Source: Candidatus Woesearchaeota archaeon
GTDB lineage: Archaea > Nanobdellota > Nanobdellia > SCGC-AAA011-G17 > VGLX01
DNA length: 6,382 bases
Direction of reading: 5' to 3'
Assembly (NCBI GenBank): GCA_016866645.1
Contig: VGLX01000081.1
Coordinates: forward strand, 1 to 6,382
Of this stretch, positions 1-5,206 are shown piece after piece. The stretch's first letter is position 1; each line of letters opens with the position of its first letter. The notes under the pieces were generated by a model. The model saw only the letters and a list, made by a program, of their open reading frames with translations, did not search any database and was not told where the DNA came from. The translations under genes were made by a program, and so were the position numbers.

Positions 1-11
1 CTTCTTTTATA

Positions 12-25
12 GAAATGTTTAAATA
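12..25 (+). promoter_or_regulatory. Archaeal BRE/TATA promoter for the small-ORF pair
   Basis: GAAATG followed by TTTAAATA (18-25) matches the archaeal BRE plus TATA pattern. A start site about 25 bases downstream would lie near 46-49, giving a leader of about 33 nt that includes the Shine-Dalgarno at 64-71. The fit of spacing, leader and ribosome site supports it. It was inferred by eye, with no transcript data. Confidence 0.5.
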
Positions 26-80
26 CTTGTTATGAGCAACAAAGACAGAAAAAAGTGTATTTTGGGGGTGACAGTTTATT

Positions 81-194
81 ATGGCAAGATGCGGATGTTG
101 TGGATCAAGCTCTCCTAAGAAGTCGAAGAGCAGCAAAAAAGTTGAAGAACCTGAAGAATCAATGGTTGATGATACTGAGCTAGATGAGGAATAG
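81..194 (+). CDS. Small Cys-rich/charged protein, 37 aa, unknown function
   Basis: I do not recognise this protein. ATG at 81 follows GGGGGTGA (64-71), a one-mismatch Shine-Dalgarno with 9 nt spacing, and a TATA box lies upstream. The product has three zones: an N-terminal CGCCG (Cys 4, 6, 7), a Ser/Lys-rich stretch (residues 9-20, five Lys) and an acidic tail (residues 22-37, ten Asp/Glu). There is no signal peptide or membrane segment. The clustered cysteines could bind a metal or form disulfides, and the basic and acidic zones suggest a disordered tail; both are inference. Its stop is 26 nt before the next small gene, which has its own Shine-Dalgarno, so the two are probably cotranscribed. 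It is too short for default gene callers. The main alternative is a chance ORF, but the promoter and ribosome site argue against that. Confidence 0.55.
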   Translation: MARCGCCGSSSPKKSKSSKKVEEPEESMVDDTELDEE

Positions 195-220
195 CAAAAA
201 ACTGTTAGGAGGTAAAAAAG

Positions 221-316
221 ATGAACCCTTCAAACTGGGCTGAAGACGATGATGATTTCGAAGATGGTGGTGACGACGATACAGATGGTGACTTCAGCGA
301 TGATGATGACTACTGA
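221..316 (+). CDS. Very acidic 31-aa protein, unknown function
   Basis: I do not recognise this protein. ATG at 221 is preceded by a near-perfect Shine-Dalgarno GGAGGT (208-213) at 7 nt spacing, the best ribosome site in the window. The product begins MNPSNWAEDDDD and ends DDDDY. It has 14 Asp, 2 Glu and no Lys, Arg or His, so its net charge is about -16, with Trp6, Phe13, Phe25 and Tyr31 as the only aromatics. Such a peptide would be disordered and could act as an acidic tail, nucleic-acid mimic or metal/cation binder; that is speculation. It follows the 37-aa gene by 26 nt in an apparent two-gene operon, and a T-rich stretch lies just after its stop. The strong ribosome site makes a real translated product likely despite the low complexity. 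Confidence 0.55.
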   Translation: MNPSNWAEDDDDFEDGGDDDTDGDFSDDDDY

Positions 317-330
317 TTAAAGCGGAGTAG

Positions 331-343
331 TTTTCTTATTTTT
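331..343 (+). terminator. T-rich terminator after the small-ORF pair
   Basis: TTTTCTTATTTTT lies 15 bases after the stop of the acidic ORF, with no strong hairpin before it. Archaeal polymerase terminates at oligo-dT tracts, so this is a reasonable end for the two-gene transcript. It is weak evidence on its own, since the tract is interrupted. Confidence 0.4.
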
Positions 344-374
344 GATTCTATTAAACTTAGATATAAGTATGGAG

Positions 375-390
375 TAGAAGGTTTTAAAAA
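375..390 (+). promoter_or_regulatory. Probable TATA promoter of the MFS gene
   Basis: AGAAGG followed by TTTTAAAAA (382-390) is a BRE/TATA-like element. The expected start lies near 411-413, giving a leader of about 55 nt before the MFS ATG. That leader holds GGGGTGA (424-430) and a possible short upstream ORF. GATATAAG at 359-366 is a competing TATA candidate. Confidence 0.4.
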
Positions 391-444
391 CAAAGTAGTA
401 TCAATTAGAAGAAGACAAAATCAGGGGTGAGATAAAAGCAGCAG

Positions 445-471
445 ATGATGCGAATTCTTTTATTAAAATGA
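445..471 (+). other. Possible 8-codon upstream ORF overlapping the MFS start
   Basis: ATGATG at 445 opens a reading frame for MMRILLLK whose stop TGA (469-471) overlaps the MFS start codon as ATGA. A Shine-Dalgarno-like GGGGTGA (424-430) sits 14 nt before the first ATG, longer than ideal. No good ribosome site lies directly before the MFS ATG at 468, so reinitiation after this mini-ORF is one way the transporter could be translated. It may equally be chance. Confidence 0.2.
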
Positions 472-1874
472 AAAACGCAGGACATAAAAACCTAGAATTA
501 GAAGACAAAGTTAAGAAGAGCTTAAAGTATTCTATACTTGATGGCACTTTCGCCGCTTCTATGATAGGTTTCGGAGAATCTTTCTTAGCAACATTCGCAG
601 TCTTCCTCAAGGCGACTAACCTGCAGCTCGGGCTTCTAAGCGCTTTACCTCAGTTCTTAGGGTCATTATCCCAACTTTTCACTAATAGGCTGATAAAGGT
701 CTTAGGGTCTAGAAAGCGTCTAGTCTGCGCAGCAGCATGGCTTCAAGGGTTGATGTATATACCTGTTATTCTAGTATTCTTCATGGGCACGTTCAGGGTT
801 TACCATCTCATAGTTTTCGCTTGTGTTTATTGGATATTCGGTATGGTACTTGGCCCGGCTTGGAACAGCTGGATGGGCGATCTAGTGTCCGAGGACAAGC
901 GCGGGGCTTATTTTGGACGAAGGAACAAGATAACAGGCTTTGCTTCTTTCGTGTCGTTCATGATAGGCGGATTCTTGCTTCAAAGGTTCGCAGATGGTGT
1001 AATGACCCAGTATATTGGTTTTGTCATAATCTTCGGCTTGGCGCTTATCTCTAGGGTGATATCTTTTAGCTACTTGATCAAGAAGTACGAGCCGAAGTAT
1101 AAGTTTGTGAGAGAAGCTGATTTCACATTTTTAGACTTTATCAAAGAAGCGAGGTTCAGGAATTTCGGGCTGTTAGCGATATACTTATGCTTGATGAACT
1201 TTTCTGTTTATTTATCTGCGCCTTTCTTCACGCCTTATATGCTTCAAGATTTGAAGATGGGTTATGCGGAGTTCACGATAGTCTTAGCTGCTGCTATGGT
1301 TGTTAAGAACCTGATGATGCCAGTTTGGGGTAAGGCTTCCGACCGCTTCGGGACTAAAAAGATTTTAAGCCTTGCAGGCTTCTTAATGCCGCTCACGCCT
1401 TTCTTCTGGCTGTTTTCGAGCAACTTCTGGTACCTGCTGCTCGCACAGGCATACTCTGGATTCGCATGGGCGGGTTTTGAGCTTGCATCTTTCAATTTCA
1501 TATTTGATAGCACAAGTCCGCAAAAAAGGGCGACTTGCGTCGCGTATTATAACGTGCTTAACGGAATATCTGTCCTTTCAGGAGCGTTCATAGGGAGTGT
1601 ACTAGTCAGGTATAACAGCATTTTCTGGTCTAAATATTTGTTCGTATTCTTCATAAGCTTCGCAGTAAGGTATCTGATATCTATCATCTTCCTGCCCAGG
1701 CTTAAAGAGGTAAGGTCTGTAAGGCCTATACGCTACCCCAAGCTGTTCTTTAACATAATAACCACTATGCCTACGATGGGTAATATCCATCATTTGATAA
1801 CTTTCACAAAACATGGCCCTCAAGAAGTGTCTTTGCTGAAACGTAAAATAAAAAAGGGACTAAAAATACGCTAA
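468..1874 (+). CDS. Major facilitator superfamily (MFS) transporter
   Basis: This is a 468-aa inner-membrane transporter, a usual length for a 12-helix MFS protein (Pfam MFS_1 type). Hydrophobic helices occur from about residue 21 to 410. They lie in two halves joined by a charged cytoplasmic loop (about 205-230) and are followed by a basic C-terminal tail (411-468). The first-half motif A loop is divergent (NRLIKVLGSRKR, 73-84), while the second-half copy is canonical (GKASDRFGTKK, 288-298). The stretch GDLVSEDKRGAYFGRRN (137-153) is typical of a broadly spread MFS branch of unknown substrate. The substrate cannot be read from sequence. ATG at 468 is the only start in a frame open back to 399, which has no ATG, GTG or TTG, but it lacks a close Shine-Dalgarno. 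The C45 gene follows 80 bp later with its own TATA box. Confidence 0.88.
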   Translation: MKNAGHKNLELEDKVKKSLKYSILDGTFAASMIGFGESFLATFAVFLKATNLQLGLLSALPQFLGSLSQLFTNRLIKVLGSRKRLVCAAAWLQGLMYIPVILVFFMGTFRVYHLIVFACVYWIFGMVLGPAWNSWMGDLVSEDKRGAYFGRRNKITGFASFVSFMIGGFLLQRFADGVMTQYIGFVIIFGLALISRVISFSYLIKKYEPKYKFVREADFTFLDFIKEARFRNFGLLAIYLCLMNFSVYLSAPFFTPYMLQDLKMGYAEFTIVLAAAMVVKNLMMPVWGKASDRFGTKKILSLAGFLMPLTPFFWLFSSNFWYLLLAQAYSGFAWAGFELASFNFIFDSTSPQKRATCVAYYNVLNGISVLSGAFIGSVLVRYNSIFWSKYLFVFFISFAVRYLISIIFLPRLKEVRSVRPIRYPKLFFNIITTMPTMGNIHHLITFTKHGPQEVSLLKRKIKKGLKIR

Positions 1875-1896
1875 GGCAATATACTAAGATAGCCTA

Positions 1897-1911
1897 ATAA
1901 AGTTTATATAA
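1897..1911 (+). promoter_or_regulatory. TATA promoter of the C45 hydrolase gene
   Basis: TAAAG then TTTATATAA (1903-1911) forms a strong BRE/TATA candidate in the 80-bp gap after the MFS stop. The predicted start, near 1933, leaves a leader of about 22 nt. GTGAT at 1948-1952 matches the 3' part of an extended archaeal Shine-Dalgarno (GGAGGTGATC) at the correct register before the ATG. This suggests independent transcription from the transporter. Confidence 0.5.
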
Positions 1912-1954
1912 TCATGCAACATTCCTTAATCTCGTCAAAAAGTGTTCGTGATTT

Positions 1955-3004
1955 ATGGCTAAATCTTTCCCTTACATCGAGGCTAAAGGAAGTAATTATC
2001 AGATAGGCTGTGCCATAGGCGAGCATTTAAAAGAGAAGATGCGGGACTATGACGCCAGAATGAAACTTCTTTATTCAAAGCTTGTTAAAGACTCACACCA
2101 CGACCTTAACGTCATGGCAGAGAAGACTGAGGCTTTAATACTCAAATACTTCCCACAGTATTTGAAAGAGCTTCAAGGGATGGCTGACGGCTCAGACTTA
2201 TCGCTTCATGAAATACTCCTGCTATGCAGTGAAGAAACGCTCATAGAGACCGTCAAGAAAGGCTGCACGACTTTCGCTTACCCATGCATAGAGGGAATAT
2301 TCCTTGGGCATAATGAAGATTGGCTCCTAGGATATGAGGACAACATGTACATAGTCAAGGCAAAGCCTAAGAAAGGGCCTGCGTTCTTATCACTAGCTTA
2401 CATAGGCACGCTTCCAGGGTCGTCAGTTGCTTTGAACAGCTGCGGTATAGCTTTCTCGGGAAATTCCCTGCTTAGCGGCGCACAAGACGGCATGCCCAAG
2501 AATATAATACTAAGAAGCCAGATAGAAGCTAAGAACCTTGAAGAGTTTGTAGATCTAGCTTCGTTCTCTCCAAGAGCTATTCCTAACCATACGATGGCGA
2601 TTGACAAGAATGGGAAAATCGTCAGTGTAGAATTAGCACTAGACCGGCATTGCATAGTTTACACTCCACGATACTTCGTGCACACCAATCATGCTCTACA
2701 TCCTAACCTGGCAATGCTCGAACAAGGACCTGTTAAAAACTCCGCCGCAAGATACCAAACCTCTTTAAGGCACCTTCTTGAAAAAGAACTGAACAGGGAC
2801 TTAGCCAAACGGATACTTAGAAGCCATGAGCACAGCCCTGACAGCGTCTGCGTTCATTCTAAAACAGACAGGGTATTCCCTGAGGACGGTCATACTTCTC
2901 AGACTATAGCCTCGGCAGTTGTTAATATAAAAAACATGACAATGTCTGTAGCTTGGGGTAACCCCTGTAAGTCTAAATTCAAAACTTACAGATTAGAGTT
3001 CTAA
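1955..3004 (+). CDS. Peptidase C45 / acyl-CoA:6-APA acyltransferase-like Ntn hydrolase
   Basis: This 349-aa protein fits the C45 (AAT, penicillin acyltransferase-like) family of Ntn hydrolases. These are made as a proenzyme that cuts itself before a cysteine, which then serves as the N-terminal nucleophile for amide or acyl transfer. The cleavage site is visible as Gly103-Cys104 in KKGCTTF, at nearly the same residue number as the fungal isopenicillin N acyltransferase site. Further family hallmarks are GHNEDW (118-123, with candidate active-site Asp122), NSCGIAFSGN (161-170), HTNH (243-246, with Asn245 in the position of the fungal catalytic Asn), S-x2-R (263-266) and the C-terminal strand SVAWGNPC (331-338). 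There is no signal peptide, so it is cytosolic. Archaeal members have no settled substrate; an N-acyl amino acid or amide hydrolase or acyltransferase is plausible. The start at 1955 suits the TATA spacing. The gene converges on the nuclease gene with a 6-bp gap. Confidence 0.87.
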   Translation: MAKSFPYIEAKGSNYQIGCAIGEHLKEKMRDYDARMKLLYSKLVKDSHHDLNVMAEKTEALILKYFPQYLKELQGMADGSDLSLHEILLLCSEETLIETVKKGCTTFAYPCIEGIFLGHNEDWLLGYEDNMYIVKAKPKKGPAFLSLAYIGTLPGSSVALNSCGIAFSGNSLLSGAQDGMPKNIILRSQIEAKNLEEFVDLASFSPRAIPNHTMAIDKNGKIVSVELALDRHCIVYTPRYFVHTNHALHPNLAMLEQGPVKNSAARYQTSLRHLLEKELNRDLAKRILRSHEHSPDSVCVHSKTDRVFPEDGHTSQTIASAVVNIKNMTMSVAWGNPCKSKFKTYRLEF

Positions 3005-3010
3005 AATCCT

Positions 3011-4513
3011 TTAAATGTTGTAAGCTTGGTCTTTTTTCATCACGTGAACAGTATCGGCTTTGAAACCTGCTTCGACTATCTTGTCTTTTAGTTTGTAACA
3101 AGCTTCTTTTTCTCCATGCTTTATGAATATGCCTTTGAACTGTTCTCCTTTAGCAGGGTCGTGCATGCTTTTCAGGTGGGCGATTATTTCTTCCCTGTCT
3201 GCGTGGCCGCTTAGCCCGCCCAGCTTACGGACGTCTGCTTTTAGCTCGATCAGGCTGCCGTCAAAAGGTATCTGTTTCTCTTTGTTCTGCAGCTTTCCGG
3301 CGCGAGTTTTGGGTGAGGCGTATCCTGTCAGCAGGATTATACTATTAGGGTCCGGGACTACTTTTTCAAGTATAGGTATTACCCTGCCGCCTTCGCACAT
3401 CCCTGAGGAAGCTATGAACCCAGACGGTCTCGTGTAGTCTTCCAATACTGCTCTTGTCTCGTCCATCTTCTTATGATGCACAAGCTTTTCAAAGTGGAAA
3501 GGGTTGTAATTCTTGTTCTCGAATTCCTTTAATGCCTGCTCGTCCAAATTTTCGATATGTGAGAGTATTATCTTGCTCACCTGGTCTGCGAAAGGGCTGC
3601 TAGAGTAGAATGTCATATCCTCCGGTAGCCTGCCCTGTTGGTGAAGCCTGAATAAAAAGTTCCATAGCATATGTGTCCTCATGATGCTAAAAGCAGGTAT
3701 CACTAGTCTTCCGTTGTTTTTAGCTGCGTCTTTAGCTGCGTTTTCTAATACACTTAAGGAATCTTCTAGCGGCGCATGAGTCTTGTCGCCATAAGTGCTC
3801 TCTACGACTATGTAGTCTATATTTTTTGAGAATCCTGTTTTTGGAAACTTGACTATCGGAGTATCCGCCCTCGGATGTCCGAGAATCTGGTAGTCTGTCC
3901 TTCCAAGGTCGCAAGCGATTAGAACATTAGCTTCTTTTCCTTCTTTCTTTATCTCAAACAGCATCTGTGAAGAGCCGGGGATGTGGCCTGCTTCGTAAAA
4001 AGTGAGGTTTACGCTGTCATTAAGTGTTATAGTTTTCTCGTAAGGGTGTCCTTTTTTGTTGTAACTGGCTGAACTGAACAAGGACATGAAGTTGTTGATG
4101 TCTTCCGAGTTGTATAAGACCTTCTTGAAAGGTACCCATTTTCCTTTGTTAGGACCGTAAGTGTATCTTTTCCCTTTTACCATCTTGTTATGAATGAAGA
4201 CGCTTGACACTTCCTGTTTTAATTGTAGCTCGGTTATGGCTGCGGTTTCGTATGTTGAGAATACTTTGTTATTAAACCCTGATTTGTAAAGCTTTAACAC
4301 ATCACCGATATGATCCGCGTGAGCGTGGCTTAGTATCAGGCTGTCTATGCTTTTTAATGGACCTGTTACTTCTTCCTCTTTATCATTGTAAGACTTACCA
4401 TAGTCTATTAAGTGCTTCTTTTCGCCTGCTTCTAATAAGAGCTTAGAGCCGGGCACTGCTTCTGCTGCTCCGAATTCTGTAAGCCTTAGTAGGGGCTTTG
4501 TATGTTCTGCCAT
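3011..4513 (-). CDS. Beta-CASP metallo-beta-lactamase ribonuclease (CPSF/RNase J-like)
   Basis: This is a cytosolic zinc-dependent RNA-processing nuclease with a metallo-beta-lactamase domain and an inserted beta-CASP domain. Numbered from the start chosen here (500 aa), the motifs are Asp37 (LIDYG), HAHADH (63-68), His177 (AGHIPGSS), Asp202 (CDLGR), motif A Glu238 (VESTYGD), motif B His437 (SGHAD) and motif C His466 (KHGE). All are present. SSGMCEGGR and LTGYASPKTRAGKL are typical of the beta-CASP and RNA-specificity segment. There is no N-terminal KH domain, so it is not the archaeal aCPSF1 type; it is closer to short aCPSF2-like or bacterial TTHA0252-like enzymes. A Met seven codons upstream (4534) gives 507 aa, but the TATA box at 4536-4543 would put transcription start at about 4513. 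I therefore take the Met at 4513 as a leaderless start. The role is probably RNA maturation or decay; whether it is exo- or endonucleolytic is unknown. Confidence 0.88.
   Translation of the reverse strand: MAEHTKPLLRLTEFGAAEAVPGSKLLLEAGEKKHLIDYGKSYNDKEEEVTGPLKSIDSLILSHAHADHIGDVLKLYKSGFNNKVFSTYETAAITELQLKQEVSSVFIHNKMVKGKRYTYGPNKGKWVPFKKVLYNSEDINNFMSLFSSASYNKKGHPYEKTITLNDSVNLTFYEAGHIPGSSQMLFEIKKEGKEANVLIACDLGRTDYQILGHPRADTPIVKFPKTGFSKNIDYIVVESTYGDKTHAPLEDSLSVLENAAKDAAKNNGRLVIPAFSIMRTHMLWNFLFRLHQQGRLPEDMTFYSSSPFADQVSKIILSHIENLDEQALKEFENKNYNPFHFEKLVHHKKMDETRAVLEDYTRPSGFIASSGMCEGGRVIPILEKVVPDPNSIILLTGYASPKTRAGKLQNKEKQIPFDGSLIELKADVRKLGGLSGHADREEIIAHLKSMHDPAKGEQFKGIFIKHGEKEACYKLKDKIVEAGFKADTVHVMKKDQAYNI
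3032..3037 (+). terminator. T6 tract, possible terminator of the C45 gene
   Basis: TTTTTT lies 28 bases after the C45 stop, inside the antisense 3' end of the nuclease gene, where it encodes Lys-Lys on the minus strand. No hairpin is evident. If used, the two convergent transcripts would overlap by at least about 25 bases. The evidence is a single short tract. Confidence 0.3.
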
Positions 4514-4535
4514 AATGCGGAAGATTTTAAGCATG

Positions 4536-4549
4536 TTTATAAACCTTTG
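4536..4549 (-). promoter_or_regulatory. TATA promoter of the beta-CASP nuclease gene (leaderless)
   Basis: On the minus strand, AAAGG followed by TTTATAAA (4543-4536) is a textbook archaeal BRE/TATA. Its centre is about 26 bases from the A of the ATG at 4513, so transcription should start at or next to that codon. The same 12-base core occurs again at 4971-4982 in the spacer. Confidence 0.65.
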
Positions 4550-4637
4550 TTTTTAGGGCTTTTCTTGTGCGGAATTAACTGTTTTTGAAGAAGCTAAAAG
4601 CCCGTATTGGAAAGGCTTTAAGAATTCATCAAAGGGC

Positions 4638-4694
4638 TTTTTTTTAAGGGCTTTTTTTATAGGGCGTTTATATTTTTTTATTTTTTATTTTTTT
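4638..4694 (+). terminator. Multiple oligo-T tracts, candidate plus-strand terminator
   Basis: Runs of T8, T7, T7, T6 and T7 occur within 57 bases (40 of 57 are T), two of them directly after AAGGGC. Archaeal RNA polymerase terminates at oligo-dT, so rightward transcription should stop here. No rightward gene ends nearby, so the purpose may be to block antisense or divergent transcription. It also forms most of the loop of the long inverted repeat. Confidence 0.35.
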
Positions 4695-4700
4695 CGCGCA

Positions 4701-4712
4701 GGAAGCGCTTCC
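4701..4712. repeat. 12-bp perfect palindrome GGAAGCGCTTCC
   Basis: GGAAGC/GCTTCC is a perfect dyad with no spacer, lying at the base of the T-rich loop of the long inverted repeat and directly after the T-tract. It may be a dimeric regulator operator or a local hairpin. There is only one copy in the window, so it could be chance. Confidence 0.35.
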
Positions 4713-4914
4713 CTTTAAGTTCTGAAAAAGCCTTTCCCGGGCAAGACGTTTGTTTTACTGTTAGAGGAAAAAAGAAGAGAGAGCTATTGTTTCCATCTCC
4801 ACCCCTTCTTTTTTTTGGCAATCCCCTAACTTGTCGTGGCGCGTGAAACCAGTTCCAGTTTTTCTTTGCTGCAACAGGTTCTTAACCAACGACTAATTAA
4901 TATATTGGCATCGA

Positions 4915-4982
4915 AACTATATAAACAAACTCGTAGCAGAGAAGTATAAACTTTATAAACTTTATACAAGGTTTATAAACCT
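4915..4982. promoter_or_regulatory. Cluster of TATA-like repeats with palindromic TATA box
   Basis: AACTATATAAAC (4915-4926) is followed by three consecutive 9-bp units, TATAAACTT, TATAAACTT and TATACAAGG (4945-4971), and then TTTATAAACC. The last box sits in the perfect 14-bp palindrome AGGTTTATAAACCT (4969-4982), so it has a BRE-like AGG on both sides and could fire in either direction, with starts near 5001 (plus) and 4950 (minus). Its core equals the nuclease promoter. There is no obvious gene immediately downstream on either strand. Confidence 0.45.
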
Positions 4983-5009
4983 AACAAGCTTTTTTATTTT
5001 ATTCGAATA

Positions 5010-5030
5010 CCCCGTCAGCTTGCTGCGGGG
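5010..5030 (+). repeat. Subterminal hairpin with bulged T, probable IS left-end TnpA site
   Basis: CCCCG (5010-5014), an unpaired T5015 and CAGC (5016-5019) pair with GCTG (5022-5025) and CGGGG (5026-5030), giving a 9-bp stem (the innermost C-G pair may stay open for the loop). IS200/IS605 ends such as those of IS608 carry hairpins with an extrahelical T that TnpA reads. The position, 177 bases before tnpB, suits a left end. A transcription terminator or RNA hairpin is the alternative, since GGGGTATTTTTT follows at 5045-5056. Confidence 0.6.
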
Positions 5031-5144
5031 ATGAATTGTTGGGAGGGGTATTTTTTCTTCGAAAATTTTCTCTTGGTTTTAGAAGAACAACTAGCCATTT
5101 CGGAAAATCTTCATAACTTTTACCTTCGATAAATTCTTAGGTAT

Positions 5145-5160
5145 TGGACAACTGGACAGG
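5145..5160 (+). repeat. Short direct repeat TGGACAAC/TGGACAGG before the tnpB promoter
   Basis: TGGACA occurs twice with an 8-bp period, ending 13 bases upstream of the tnpB TATA-like box. It may be a regulator or transcription-factor site. It is short enough to be chance. Confidence 0.25.
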
Positions 5161-5167
5161 TGTGTGC

Positions 5168-5180
5168 CGAGTATTTAAAA
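5168..5180 (+). promoter_or_regulatory. TATA-like promoter of tnpB
   Basis: CGAG then TATTTAAAA (5172-5180) gives a TATA centre near 5176 and a start near 5202, only about five bases before the ATG at 5207. The tnpB message would thus be nearly leaderless. No Shine-Dalgarno is seen before the ATG, which agrees. Confidence 0.5.
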
Positions 5181-5206
5181 ACAAGAAAAGTTCTCTTTTT
5201 TAGATT

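Larger units (their letters stand above)
4600..4742. repeat. 143-bp interrupted inverted repeat (long imperfect hairpin)
   Basis: GCCCG (4600-4604) and GGAAAGGCTTT (4609-4619) pair with CGGGC (4738-4742) and AAAGCCTTTCC (4727-4737), giving 16 pairs broken by one 4-nt bulge (TATT, 4605-4608). Further in, AGAATT (4621-4626) pairs with 4718-4723 (one G-T), and AAAGGG (4631-4636) pairs with CCCTTT (4711-4716), separated by a second 4-nt bulge (CATC) on the same arm. Altogether there are about 28 pairs around a T-rich loop. It could be a MITE-like element, a structured RNA read on the minus strand, or a cruciform site. Confidence 0.6.
4546..4999. other. Structured non-coding spacer between nuclease gene and TnpB element
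   Basis: This stretch of about 450 bases holds no credible protein gene. The few ATGs on either strand hit stops within a dozen codons. I see no tRNA, rRNA, RNase P or SRP RNA signature. It does contain repeated GGGCTTTT-type units (4556-4563, 4634-4641, 4648-4655), a long interrupted inverted repeat, heavy T-tracts on the plus strand, an A6 run (4768-4773) and T8 run (4809-4816), and a cluster of TATA-like repeats. The density of structure suggests regulatory DNA, an unannotated RNA, or a mobile-element remnant. Confidence 0.6.

Noticed and set aside
32..118. 28-codon ORF starting at ATG 32 before the 37-aa gene
   Set aside because: It lies upstream of the predicted transcript start (about 48) and has no ribosome site, while the 81-194 frame has both.
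737..1054. Plus-strand 105-codon ORF inside the MFS gene
   Set aside because: It is an out-of-frame shadow of the transporter, with no ribosome site and a composition unlike a real protein.
3351..3400. Apparent loss of a catalytic His in the nuclease (GGRVIPIL instead of GGRxxHHL)
   Set aside because: By comparison with CPSF-73, the functional motif B and C histidines are those in SGHAD and KHGE, both present. The HH pair in the GGR helix is not universal.
3123..3437. Plus-strand 104-codon ORF antisense to the nuclease
   Set aside because: It is the shadow of a conserved beta-CASP coding region, with a Ser/Pro/Leu-rich translation typical of antisense frames.
4556..4603. Inverted repeat GGGCTTTT/AAAAGCCC with a 32-nt loop as a separate hairpin
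   Set aside because: The arms are short and low in complexity, the right arm is shared with the stronger 4600-4742 fold, and the unit recurs as a simple motif in this spacer.
4877..4887. GGTTCTTAACC as a tRNA T-arm
   Set aside because: There is no acceptor stem, D arm or anticodon arm at the right distances; it is an isolated 4-bp stem.
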